From contig NZ_JAPLET010000024.1 of the NCBI RefSeq assembly GCF_026391055.1, forward strand, positions 186,001-250,000: a stretch of 64,000 nt of DNA, given 5' to 3'. This stretch comes from Spirosoma sp. Its GTDB lineage: Bacteria; Bacteroidota; Bacteroidia; Cytophagales; Spirosomataceae. Positions 53,564-61,600 of this stretch are shown here, piece after piece. The notes beneath the pieces were generated by a model. It saw only the letters and a program-made list of their open reading frames with translations, searched no databases and was not told the DNA's origin. The translations under genes and the position numbers were made by a program. How positions within the stretch are numbered: position 1 is the first letter of the stretch; every line of letters begins with the position of its first letter.

Positions 53564-54418
53564 TTACAGATTTGAATCTTCGCGGCTATTGAAGGTGTCT
53601 CCCTGCTTTAGGTCGCCGGTTTTTAATCCTTTCGAAAACCAGTATACCCGTTGAGCAGACGTCCCGTGCGTAAAAGCATCGGGCACAACCGTTCCACGCG
53701 TTTCCTGCTGAATCCGGTCGTCGCCAATGGCATTGGCTGCGGTAAGCGCACTTTCTACGTCGTTCTTGTCAATAGAAATACTTTGTCCCTGCGCATGATT
53801 GGCCCAGACACCGGCAAAAAAGTCAGCCTGTAATTCGAGTCGAACCGATACCTTATTGTATTCTTTTTCGCTCAACTGACTTCGCAGGGCATCTACTTTA
53901 TCCATAATACCCAGTTGCTTTTGTATGTGATGACCCACCTCGTGAGCAATAACATACGCCATGGCAAACTCACCCGGCGCATTGAAGCGCTCCCGGAGTT
54001 CGTCGTAGAAAGACAGGTCGATATACAGTTTCTGATCGGCCGGGCAGTAGAATGGCCCCGATGCCTGCGATGCCGTTCCGCATCCCGACGGGGTAACCTG
54101 TCGGAACATAACCAGGGTTGGGGCTGGGTACCGCTCGCCCTGATCGGCAAATATCTTTGTCCAGACATCTTCTGTACTGGCCAGTGTTTTTCGGGTAAAC
54201 GAAGCGGCACCATCGTCGGCCTGCGGGCCTGCGGGGGCCGATGATGCAGCGGGTTCTGACGAACGTTGGTTCAGAATTTCCGACGGATCGCCACCCAGCA
54301 ACATGACAATAACAGCAATGACAACCGAACCAATGCCACCACCTACGAGTAATCCGCCACCACCGCTTCCCCGGCGATCGTCGACGTTGTCACTTTCACG
54401 TCCTCCTAACCAACGCAT
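53564..54418 (-). CDS. Neutral zinc metallopeptidase (YpfJ family)
   Basis: The 284-residue protein has the family N-terminus (MRWLGGRESDNVDDRRG), one transmembrane helix (~27-43, GGIGSVVIAVIVMLLGG), and a periplasmic peptidase domain with YCPADQKLYIDLSF, AYVIAHEVGHHIQ (HExxH motif) and RLELQADFFAGVWA (the Glu zinc ligand region). All zinc-binding residues are present. YpfJ-type proteins are predicted membrane-anchored metallopeptidases; no substrate is established. The terminator follows at 53512-53539. Confidence 0.93.
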   Translation of the reverse strand: MRWLGGRESDNVDDRRGSGGGGLLVGGGIGSVVIAVIVMLLGGDPSEILNQRSSEPAASSAPAGPQADDGAASFTRKTLASTEDVWTKIFADQGERYPAPTLVMFRQVTPSGCGTASQASGPFYCPADQKLYIDLSFYDELRERFNAPGEFAMAYVIAHEVGHHIQKQLGIMDKVDALRSQLSEKEYNKVSVRLELQADFFAGVWANHAQGQSISIDKNDVESALTAANAIGDDRIQQETRGTVVPDAFTHGTSAQRVYWFSKGLKTGDLKQGDTFNSREDSNL

Positions 54419-54514
54419 AATTTCTTCTAGTTAATTAACTGGTGAATGTATAGTTTAACTTCTGCTGGCAAGATTACTGTTTCCAGCCCTAAAATGTTTT
54501 GCCACCGTGCTCAT

Positions 54515-55585
54515 TCAGCGGGGTTTCGCACGTTCGTACTGTACCGGCCACGGTAGATCTTCGCCTAACTCATTAGCCGCATGAAGCGGGAAATGCGGAT
54601 CGCGCAAGAATTCACGCGCCAGCAAAATCAAATCGGCCTGCTCATTCGCCAGGATAGCCTCAGCCTGTGCAGCATTCGTAATCAAACCTACGGCGGCCGT
54701 TTTCAAGCCTGCCTGTTGTTTAATCTGCTCAGAAAATGCTACCTGATAGCCGGGACTCAGCGGTATTCGGGCATGAGCCACATTGCCTCCCGTTGAGCAG
54801 TCGATTACGTCTACGCCTTTGCCTTTGAGAACACCCGCCAGCCGCACCGAATCGTCAATTGCCCAGCCACCTTCCGTCCAGTCCGTAGCCGATATACGTA
54901 CGAACAGCGGCAACGTTGACGGCCACACTGCTTGGACGCGTTCAATCACCTCGAGTAACAACCGGATGCGATTCTCGAACGAACCACCGTAAGCATCGGT
55001 GCGGTGGTTACTCAACGGCGACAGAAACTGGTGGAGCAAATACCCATGAGCCGCGTGTATTTCGATCACCTGAAAGCCTGCTTCCAGCGAGCGCTGAGCC
55101 GCCAGCGCAAAGTCGGCACGTACCTTTTCGAGGCCTTCATCGGTTAATGCTAACGGTTCTGGACTGCCTTCACTGAATGGAATGGCGCTGGGAGCCACCG
55201 TTTGCCAGCCGGTTGCCTCGGTATGCGCAATGGCTTTCCCTCCGTCCCAGGGCCGCTGCGTGCTGGCCTTCCGTCCGGCATGAGCCAGTTGAATACCTGC
55301 CACAGATCCCTGCTGCTGAATAAACTGAGTAATTCGCTTTAAGCCGTCCCTGTGTTCATCTTTCCAGATGCCAAGGTCATTGGGCGATATGCGCCCTTCC
55401 GGCGATATAGCAGCAGCTTCGGTAATAATGAGCGCGGCTCCACCAACGGCCCGGCTGCCCAAGTGTACCAGATGCCAGTCCGTTGCAAAGCCGTCTTCGC
55501 TGGAATACTGACACATGGGCGACACTACGATACGATTTTTGAGCTGGATACTACGGATGGTAAGCGGTGAAAAAAGAACAGACAT
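54515..55585 (-). CDS. Old yellow enzyme family NADH:flavin oxidoreductase (YqjM-like)
   Basis: I use the ATG at 55585 (MSVLFSPLTIRSIQLKNR), giving 356 residues. Motifs include VVSPMCQYSSEDG, IQLAHAGRKAS, EIHAAHGYLLHQFLSPLSNHRTDAYGGSFENR and VGLITNAAQAEAIL, as in the YqjM/XenA class of ene-reductases. FMN binding and NAD(P)H-dependent reduction of activated alkenes in the cytoplasm are expected. It is monocistronic; a divergent small gene lies 81 bases from its start. Confidence 0.94.
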   Translation of the reverse strand: MSVLFSPLTIRSIQLKNRIVVSPMCQYSSEDGFATDWHLVHLGSRAVGGAALIITEAAAISPEGRISPNDLGIWKDEHRDGLKRITQFIQQQGSVAGIQLAHAGRKASTQRPWDGGKAIAHTEATGWQTVAPSAIPFSEGSPEPLALTDEGLEKVRADFALAAQRSLEAGFQVIEIHAAHGYLLHQFLSPLSNHRTDAYGGSFENRIRLLLEVIERVQAVWPSTLPLFVRISATDWTEGGWAIDDSVRLAGVLKGKGVDVIDCSTGGNVAHARIPLSPGYQVAFSEQIKQQAGLKTAAVGLITNAAQAEAILANEQADLILLAREFLRDPHFPLHAANELGEDLPWPVQYERAKPR

Positions 55586-55666
55586 ATTGGTAAATAGAGA
55601 CGTGTTTTTTAATAAAACATTCAATTCTAAAAACGGTTAATTTAATCCAACAAAACCGCAATAGAT

Positions 55667-55924
55667 ATGGCAGCCGATTCAAAAATTGACCCTCGGGAGG
55701 ACGTTAACCCCAATGAAGGTGAACGCAAATATGGTGATGTTGATTTTGCCGACCGCACCAACAAAAAGTACCCGATAGATACGCCAGAACACGTTAGAGC
55801 AGCCTGGAGTTATATAAACCACAAGGACAACGCGGCCAAATATGATGCCGATGAAGTAGCTACTATAAAAGATCGGATCAGGAAAGCCGCAAAAAAGTTC
55901 GAGGTGACGATTGACGAGTCTTAG
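55667..55924 (+). CDS. DUF6582-type small protein
   Basis: The 85-residue, highly charged protein contains KKYPIDTPEHVRAAWSYINHKDNAAKYDADEVATIKDRIRKAAKKF, which I recognise as the DUF6582 core. This domain also occurs at the C-terminus of some phage-like protease or ligase proteins; as a stand-alone cytoplasmic protein its role is unknown. It is divergent from the reductase gene and ends before a bidirectional terminator. Confidence 0.8.
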   Translation: MAADSKIDPREDVNPNEGERKYGDVDFADRTNKKYPIDTPEHVRAAWSYINHKDNAAKYDADEVATIKDRIRKAAKKFEVTIDES

Positions 55925-56000
55925 TCATCGTCTTATACAGGCAGTCTGTTGTAATTGGTTAATTGTTACTGACTGTTAGTTAATACTTTAATTAGCAACC

Positions 56001-56054
56001 AATTACCAACACAAAGGCCCGATTTTTACAAGTCGGGCCTTTGTGTTGGTAATT
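56001..56054. terminator. Bidirectional terminator between convergent genes
   Basis: Perfect 22-base arms at 56001-56022 and 56033-56054 surround a 10-base loop. The gene on the left (DUF6582, + strand) ends 77 bases before and the gene on the right (- strand) ends 11 bases after. Confidence 0.85.
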
Positions 56055-56064
56055 TCCAGAGAAT

Positions 56065-56349
56065 CTAGATCTTCTCCTTTACAACTTTCACATCTTTCTT
56101 GGCGCGGTCTTTAATCAGTTCGCCTTCCTTTTTCACCCGATCCTTCCGGGCGGCTTTCAGGGCATCTTTATCACCAGTCATCTTGGCGGCTTTACGCTCA
56201 GCTTTATTCACTTCCAGAGCGGCTTTATCGCCAGCTACTTCAGCTTTTGCTTCAACAACATCCGCTTTTTTCTTCATCTTACTGTCCTGAGCCTGCACGG
56301 CGGTCATGGTTAGCGCAACAGCAGCAAGGGCGAAAAGTACTTTTTTCAT
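56065..56349 (-). CDS. Small secreted Lys/Ala-rich protein
   Basis: The 94-residue protein has a signal peptide (VLFALAAVALTMTAVQAQ) followed by a highly charged helical region rich in Lys, Ala, Asp and Glu with KADVVEAKAEVAGDKAALEVNKAERKA-like heptads. No family is recognised. The predicted coiled-coil character and secretion suggest a periplasmic structural or stress-related protein; this is inference. Confidence 0.65.
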   Translation of the reverse strand: MKKVLFALAAVALTMTAVQAQDSKMKKKADVVEAKAEVAGDKAALEVNKAERKAAKMTGDKDALKAARKDRVKKEGELIKDRAKKDVKVVKEKI

Positions 56350-56489
56350 AGCGTTTTTGGGCCGTAGCCCGTTAGTGAGTGATTAGTCAACAACCCTGCC
56401 GGACCATTTCCTAACAGTTTTGTAAGTACTAAACATCCAATCGCTCATCTTGTTCAGCGCGCCCTCAAAACTTCTAGCGGGCGCATAGC

Positions 56490-57545
56490 TCAGCGGTCGA
56501 ACTCGTTGTTTCGCTCGGCAGCCTGATCGGTGAGGGTTGTTAAAAAGGACTCAGAAAGGGCCGTTTCGCTTTCTTTGCCTTTCGCCCGCTGCTCACCGAT
56601 TCCACCAGGATCGGGCAACATCGTATTGACAACTGCCATCGTCTCGGCCATCAGATTCGGGGCTACGCCCTGAAGAACGGCCCCAACTTTAGCGGACAGG
56701 GTAATGGTTCGTTCAGCTTCGCCATACCGGCAGGCCTCAATAATATCACGAGCCGCGTTGGTCGAATCAATGGTAAAGAATGGCATGGAGTCACTTATCT
56801 TGAAGGCTGCATACTCTTTCTCATTCTGTCCTTTAAAAATGGCATTTCGCGGGCTACCGGTACGCATAAGACCGGGCACGACGGTAGTCACGTAAATACC
56901 TTTGTTGAGCAACTCCGCCCGTAACCCTTCCGAATAGCCGACCATGGCAAACTTACTCGTTGAATAAGGCAGCAGGTGAGGAACGGCCAGCTTTCCGCCA
57001 ATCGAGGTTATGTTCACAATGCGGCCTGCCATGCCTGCGGGGCTGTTAGTAGTACTCCGCACCAGCATTTGAGGTAGTACGGCATTAATCATGTGGAACG
57101 AGGCCCAGAAATGCGTATCCATCGCCAGCCGGAAATCATCTTCGGTAGCGTGTTCGTAGGGTGTCACAATGATAGTTCCGGCATTATTGATGAGCACATC
57201 GACCGGGCCAAGCGCCTGCCTAACGTTTTCAGCCGCATGCTCGATCTGCATTTTATCCGTAACGTCGCACACCAGCGTGTACACCGAAACGCCGGATTGT
57301 TCCAGTTCCGCTTTTGCACGGTCGAGTTCGTCGGCATCGCGGGCCAACAGGGCGATGTTCGCGCCTTCCTTTACCAGCAGCCGGGCGAGTTCGAGACCGA
57401 GGCCACGGGAACCACCGGTGATCAGCACTGTTTTTCCACGAAAGTCAATTTTACGTTTCTGGCCCAGAGCCGCTTTAACGGCCGTCCATGCACCTATACC
57501 GGCAATACCCCAGAGCAGGGCTTTTGTTGGAAGTGACACATTCAT
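56490..57545 (-). CDS. Short-chain dehydrogenase/reductase
   Basis: I use the ATG at 57545 (MNVSLPTKALLWGIAG), giving 351 residues; an ATG at 57572 would add nine. A hydrophobic N-terminal helix precedes the classical SDR core: VLITGGSRGLGLELA for NAD(P) binding, NNAGTI, NITSIGG and the catalytic YSTSK. The C-terminal ~80 residues (MAETMAVVNTMLPDPGGIGEQ...) are an extra tail seen in a membrane-associated SDR subgroup. It reduces or oxidises an unidentified alcohol/ketone substrate. Confidence 0.92.
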   Translation of the reverse strand: MNVSLPTKALLWGIAGIGAWTAVKAALGQKRKIDFRGKTVLITGGSRGLGLELARLLVKEGANIALLARDADELDRAKAELEQSGVSVYTLVCDVTDKMQIEHAAENVRQALGPVDVLINNAGTIIVTPYEHATEDDFRLAMDTHFWASFHMINAVLPQMLVRSTTNSPAGMAGRIVNITSIGGKLAVPHLLPYSTSKFAMVGYSEGLRAELLNKGIYVTTVVPGLMRTGSPRNAIFKGQNEKEYAAFKISDSMPFFTIDSTNAARDIIEACRYGEAERTITLSAKVGAVLQGVAPNLMAETMAVVNTMLPDPGGIGEQRAKGKESETALSESFLTTLTDQAAERNNEFDR

Positions 57546-57673
57546 AGTTTCTTCATATCGTTGAATTACCATAACTACCGTGCAGCCGGAAGGTTATCGG
57601 GTAACGAGCAGCCGGGTGTCAAGAGTAATCTACAGTCGTTGTCTACTTTGTCAAACAGAACCCTGTCTACCTC

Positions 57674-58441
57674 ATGAAACTAGTCTTCACTTTTCTTATC
57701 GCCTTGGGTTTATCCATTAAACCGGACCCTACGCAGCCCATTGTTTCCAAAACTTACGTCTGGGCTCAGGCACCCGTAACCCGTAAAACAGCCTCCGACC
57801 AACGGGCTATTCTAGAGGGTACCTCAACCGATTTTAGTCACATCGAAATTCACGCGACTACGCTCCAACCCCATCAGACTCCACATCCAGCGCACAAACA
57901 CGATGAAGAAGAACTCATCATTATTAAAGAAGGCAAACTAACCGTTACGATTGCGGGGAAGACAAAGACCCTCGGCGCTGGAAGTATAGCCCTGATGATG
58001 CCCGGCGACGAACATGGCTTCGACAACCGGAGCGACGCACCCGCTGCGTATTACGTCATGCGCTATGCAGCCAAGGAACCGGCGGATGCTGAACGGGGCA
58101 AAAAGGCAGGGGGCTCGTTCTGGATCGACTGGAACGACGTAGCCTTTCAAGCGCACGATAAAGGCGGCATCCGGCGCATGTTCGACCGGGCTACGGCCAT
58201 GTCAAAACGATTCGAGATGCACGTCACGACCCTTAACCAGGGCTTGTGGAGCCATCCACCCCATACCCACCGGGCGGCAGAAATTCTATTGATGGTCGAA
58301 AATTCGGCGCAGGAAAACATTGACGGCAAACTGCATCCAGCCACCACCGGCGACCTTATCTTTCTGGAATCCAACGTGCCTCACGCGATTCAGAATACTG
58401 GTAACAAACCCTGTACCTACTTTGCTTTTCAATTTGAGTGA
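57674..58441 (+). CDS. Two-domain cupin protein
   Basis: The 255-residue protein starts with a signal peptide-like segment (VFTFLIALGLSI). Two cupin barrels follow: one with PHQTPHPAHKHDEEELIIIKEG and MMPGDEHGFDN (~65-140), the other with SHPPHTHRAAEILLMVE and FLESNVPHAIQNTGN (~190-250). The His/Glu metal-binding residues are retained in both. The substrate is unknown; an (S)-ureidoglycine aminohydrolase or sugar-processing role is possible but not shown. Confidence 0.85.
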   Translation: MKLVFTFLIALGLSIKPDPTQPIVSKTYVWAQAPVTRKTASDQRAILEGTSTDFSHIEIHATTLQPHQTPHPAHKHDEEELIIIKEGKLTVTIAGKTKTLGAGSIALMMPGDEHGFDNRSDAPAAYYVMRYAAKEPADAERGKKAGGSFWIDWNDVAFQAHDKGGIRRMFDRATAMSKRFEMHVTTLNQGLWSHPPHTHRAAEILLMVENSAQENIDGKLHPATTGDLIFLESNVPHAIQNTGNKPCTYFAFQFE

Positions 58442-58446
58442 TATGG

Positions 58447-58512
58447 TGTATTGCCTAGGTTGCTGTCGTGTCGGGTTCTCAAACCCGACACGACAGCAAC
58501 CTAGGCAATACA
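58447..58512. repeat. Perfect 31-base inverted repeat with four-base loop
   Basis: The arms at 58447-58477 and 58482-58512 are perfect inverted copies separated by CTCA. The element fills the entire gap between the convergent cupin and hydrolase genes, ending one base before the hydrolase stop codon. It can terminate both transcripts, but the arm length exceeds usual terminators and suggests a dispersed palindromic element. Confidence 0.9.
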
Positions 58513-58513
58513 T

Positions 58514-59407
58514 TCATTTACCAGCGCCTACAAATGCCAGTAACTCCCGGTAAATGAGGTTGTGCTGCCAGAACAACTGCGTCACCATAGCGACGTGTTT
58601 CTTCCCCGGCAATACCTCATAGTCATGTTTTACGTTATGTTCTTTCAGGCGTTCGAGGAAACGTTGGGAACTGCTCGTAATGCTCGGGTAGGTACGACCG
58701 CCAGTATACAGTAGCATAGGCGGTGTAGCATCGCTGACAAAATACATGGGTGACACACTACGCCAGACAGCCGGGTCTTTTCCGTAAGGAATCAGGTATT
58801 GTTCATCATTCGGATACTCCAGTTTGGTGAGGTAATCCAACATATCCAGCCCGGCGGGATCATCTAGAATGGCCCCCTTCACAGGATTTTTGGCTATACC
58901 CAGCTTGGTAAATAACCGACTGTCGGTAGCCAGCAGGGCGGCCAGTCCCGCCCCCGCCGAGTGGCCCATCACGAAAATACGGTCAGGGTCTCCACCATAT
59001 TCGGCGATGTGCTGCGTAGTCCAGCGTACAGCCTCCGCACAATCGTCGGCCATAGCAGGTACCAGCACAGCGGGCGAGAGCCGGTAGTTGATAATCACCG
59101 CCACAACACCCTGTTTCGCCAGTCGACGCCCTATAAACGCGTACAGATTTTTGCTGCCGCTATTCCAGCTCCCCCCATGAATGAACATGACTACCGGCAT
59201 TCTGCCCGCAGATGTTGTTTTTCGGGGCGTGTACACGTCCAGCAAATGCCGCTCTGCATCGGTTTCAGAAGCATTCGTTGATACATAAGGGATATTTTTT
59301 ATGCGCCGACTAGGTCGGGCAGCAGCATATTCGTTGACAAACAGGAAAAGGACGACGACAAAGAAAAGTCCAGTTGGGATTTGCCAGAGCAGGCGAAAAA
59401 TGAACAT
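58514..59407 (-). CDS. Alpha/beta hydrolase (carboxylesterase/lipase-like)
   Basis: I use the ATG at 59407 (MFIFRLLWQIPTGLFF), giving 297 residues, because a promoter -7 box overlaps the ATG of the longer frame at 59455. An N-terminal membrane helix precedes the BD-FAE-like esterase core: MFIHGGSWNSGSKN (oxyanion HGG), the nucleophile elbow MGHSAGAG, LYTGGR for the Asp region and a catalytic His in PGKKHVAM. It probably hydrolyses ester substrates at the inner membrane or periplasm. Confidence 0.88.
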   Translation of the reverse strand: MFIFRLLWQIPTGLFFVVVLFLFVNEYAAARPSRRIKNIPYVSTNASETDAERHLLDVYTPRKTTSAGRMPVVMFIHGGSWNSGSKNLYAFIGRRLAKQGVVAVIINYRLSPAVLVPAMADDCAEAVRWTTQHIAEYGGDPDRIFVMGHSAGAGLAALLATDSRLFTKLGIAKNPVKGAILDDPAGLDMLDYLTKLEYPNDEQYLIPYGKDPAVWRSVSPMYFVSDATPPMLLYTGGRTYPSITSSSQRFLERLKEHNVKHDYEVLPGKKHVAMVTQLFWQHNLIYRELLAFVGAGK

Positions 59408-59448
59408 ATTAAAAAGCCTCGGCATGGAGGTGTCAGGTAGTGTCGGTG

Positions 59449-59456
59449 CAAACATA
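59449..59456 (-). promoter_or_regulatory. Promoter -7 box of the alpha/beta hydrolase gene
   Basis: TATGTTTG on the - strand matches TAnnTTTG and lies 42 bases upstream of the ATG at 59407. It overlaps the ATG of the longer reading, supporting the shorter protein. Confidence 0.45.
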
Positions 59457-59512
59457 CAGCCTTATTCACATTGACCTACGCCAGCCTAACCACATCCACG
59501 CCTGTAATAGTT

Positions 59513-59968
59513 TTAATTTTTAGCCTGTACGGGCAAATCCTCTAATTGTGCATAGCTGAGCTTCCAGTTTCCATCGTCTCCTTTTTTCCAGAGGAGCATA
59601 AAGTTTCCCTCGCCAAAGGCACGAGGCTGGTCAGGCAAGTTAGTTAGCACATCGACGGCGAAGGTACCTGCCTCATAGGCGGTGCGCGTATCGGAAGCCG
59701 AGCTGATCACGTTCGTTTTCAGGTTCGCCAGCGTAGGTAAGGTAGCCTGAACCCATTTCTGACTCACCTCCGACTTACCCTTATAATGGACATTTCCCTG
59801 AAGAAAATCCACGTCATCGGCCATGAGTGACGTTATTTTATCCGCGTTTTTATTATTCCAGGCGTCAATAAACTGCCGGTTAAGATCCTGCACGTTAACG
59901 GTATCGCCCGATTGTGAACAAGCCGTCAACAACACGGAAGCGATGAGCATTCCAAGAAAAGATTTCAT
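59513..59968 (-). CDS. NTF2-like (DUF4440-type) lipoprotein
   Basis: A lipobox signal (LGMLIASVLLTAC) is followed by a ~125-residue NTF2-like fold: LNRQFIDAWNNKNADKITSLMADDVDFLQGN, the SEVSQKWVQATL helix and a C-terminal beta strand region with GEGNFMLLWKKGDDGNWKLSYAQ. This fold is used for ligand binding or simple catalysis; no active-site assignment is possible. At 151 residues it is complete. Confidence 0.87.
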   Translation of the reverse strand: MKSFLGMLIASVLLTACSQSGDTVNVQDLNRQFIDAWNNKNADKITSLMADDVDFLQGNVHYKGKSEVSQKWVQATLPTLANLKTNVISSASDTRTAYEAGTFAVDVLTNLPDQPRAFGEGNFMLLWKKGDDGNWKLSYAQLEDLPVQAKN

Positions 59969-60008
59969 AAACGTATGATTTAAAATGGTGAGAAAACAGG
60001 GTATTGCC

Positions 60009-60044
60009 GTTCCGGCGAGACGTCGTTAAGTGTCTCACCGGAAC
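60009..60044 (-). terminator. Hairpin after the glycine-zipper gene
   Basis: GTTCCGGCGAGAC (60009-60021) and GTCTCACCGGAAC (60032-60044) pair at 12 of 13 positions, 25 bases downstream of the glycine-zipper stop codon. There is no obvious T-run. Confidence 0.6.
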
Positions 60045-60069
60045 AAGCTAAAACCTAAACATAAATTGA

Positions 60070-60762
60070 TTACCAGCTTTTGCGCCTGTACTCCGAGGTT
60101 CCGTAAGGGGCGGAAGGGTCACCGTAGGTTTCGTTTTCAAGGAAATTGGCGTTCATCATGTACGCTGGTGTGGTTGGATTGGCGGCCAGCATAGCTACCG
60201 GCTGAACGGCTTTCGGATTCGTTCCTTTTGCCGGGGCAGAAGCCACCATGGGCTTGCTGTCGGCGACTCCGGCATGTCCGGTCGCTCTGTCAGCCGCTCT
60301 TCGTTCGGCAGCGGCACGCTCCTCGGCTGCTGCCCGGTTAGCGGCAGCGACACGAGCCGCTTCTTTATTCTTGTTGTCTTTAATTTTACCGATGGCATAC
60401 CCGGCGGCTCCACCCGCGACGCCACCAATAACACCACCCACAACCCGGTTTCGTTTATTGATAACAGCGCCGGCCGCGCCACCTACCCCGGCACCGATCG
60501 CCGTACCTTTTGCCTGCGGGCTCCACCGCTTTTTACCGTTCTTACCAATTACATACCCACCGGCACCACCGGCAAGTCCGCCGATAACACCGCCTACGGC
60601 GCGATTTCGTTTGTTGATAATAGCGCCTGCGGCTGCCCCAACACCAGTGCCAATAGCGGCACCTTTGGTTTGCGGGGCTAGGCCCTGTGCTTTCGTTTCC
60701 ATCGATTGGCCAAGGATACCAACGAGTATCAGAGCAATGGCCGTATGTTGAATCGTTCTCAT
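60070..60762 (-). CDS. Glycine-zipper secreted protein with duplicated segment
   Basis: The 230-residue protein has a signal peptide (ALILVGILGQSMETKAQ) and two nearly identical ~50-residue glycine-zipper units (KGAAIGTGVGAAAGAIINKRNRAVGGVIGG... and KGTAIGAGVGGAAGAVINKRNRVVGGVIGG...), each able to insert or pack in a membrane. An Ala/Glu/Arg-rich helix and a C-terminal tail (YGTSEYRRKSW) follow. The family (YMGG-like) is an envelope protein group of unclear function. The duplication is visible at DNA and protein level. Confidence 0.85.
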   Translation of the reverse strand: MRTIQHTAIALILVGILGQSMETKAQGLAPQTKGAAIGTGVGAAAGAIINKRNRAVGGVIGGLAGGAGGYVIGKNGKKRWSPQAKGTAIGAGVGGAAGAVINKRNRVVGGVIGGVAGGAAGYAIGKIKDNKNKEAARVAAANRAAAEERAAAERRAADRATGHAGVADSKPMVASAPAKGTNPKAVQPVAMLAANPTTPAYMMNANFLENETYGDPSAPYGTSEYRRKSW

Positions 60763-60980
60763 AGCGTCATTTTTTAGTGCGTGATATACTTACTACGTTA
60801 CATAGCACACAATCAACTTGTCTTCGTAAGCGATTGTTTTACCCTCAGATCGTTCCGAAGCTATATGGTTTAATGGCCCGGTTAGTACAGACTTACTTAC
60901 GGCAGACGACAGCCGTCCGGATTTACCTATATACAGTTCCTGCAAAACACTCCTGACATAGGGCTGTCAGTGACTGCCAA

Positions 60981-60988
60981 TACCTTTG
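60981..60988 (+). promoter_or_regulatory. Promoter -7 box of the DinB gene
   Basis: TACCTTTG matches TAnnTTTG and lies 27 bases before the ATG at 61016. It contains the TTG that would start a longer frame at 60986, so the ATG is preferred. Confidence 0.45.
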
Positions 60989-61015
60989 ACACATCAACCA
61001 AAAACACATAGCTCT

Positions 61016-61513
61016 ATGTCATTGATTCAAATGCTGGTCAAGGAAATGCAACAGGAAGCCCAGACAACGCGTAAAATGCTTGAGCGCATTCCCGACGACA
61101 AATACGACTGGCAGCCACACCTCAAAAGTATGACCATTCGCCAGTTGGCAACCCATATTGCCGAATTGCCAACCTGGGTTGAACTGACACTACAAACTGA
61201 TGAACTAGACTTTGCCACCAGCCCCTATTCGCCCGTAACGATCAACAACACATCGGAACTATTGACCCTTTTTGAGCAGTCGCTGGCAGCAGGAGAAACA
61301 ACTCTTAGTCAGGCAACGGACGAGCAACTGGAGCCAATGTGGACCCTGCGTCACGGCGATACAGTTCTGAGTAAAACGACAAAGGGCGAAATGGTTCGTA
61401 TATCTTTTTCGCAGATTGTCCACCATCGGGCGCAGTTGGGCGTATGCCTTCGACTGCTTGATATTCCGATTCCCGGCAGCTACGGCCCCAGCGCCGACGA
61501 ACAGCATTTCTAG
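61016..61513 (+). CDS. DinB-family protein
   Basis: The ATG at 61016 (MSLIQMLVKEM) gives 165 residues; a TTG at 60986 is excluded because a promoter box overlaps it. The DinB four-helix fold is indicated by MLERIPDDKYDWQPHLKSMTIRQLATHIAELPTW with a metal-binding His, and by the C-terminal SQIVHHRAQLGVCLRLL, the usual H-x-x-x-H pair. GSYGPSADE is a common ending. DinB/YfiT proteins are metal-dependent; thiol transferase or unknown activities are typical. Confidence 0.92.
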   Translation: MSLIQMLVKEMQQEAQTTRKMLERIPDDKYDWQPHLKSMTIRQLATHIAELPTWVELTLQTDELDFATSPYSPVTINNTSELLTLFEQSLAAGETTLSQATDEQLEPMWTLRHGDTVLSKTTKGEMVRISFSQIVHHRAQLGVCLRLLDIPIPGSYGPSADEQHF

Positions 61514-61531
61514 ACTTGCTCTGATTCGTCA

Positions 61532-61572
61532 AAAAAAGCGTGTTGCTGAACTTTCGGGCGACACGCTTTTTT
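61532..61572 (+). terminator. Terminator of the DinB gene
   Basis: AAAAAAGCGTGT (61532-61543) and ACACGCTTTTTT (61561-61572) form a perfect 12-base stem over a 17-base loop, 18 bases after the stop codon. The T-rich second arm fits a terminator, and it could also serve the convergent gene. Confidence 0.75.
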
Positions 61573-61600
61573 ATAGCTCATTCGAACGGACTTATGTTGA

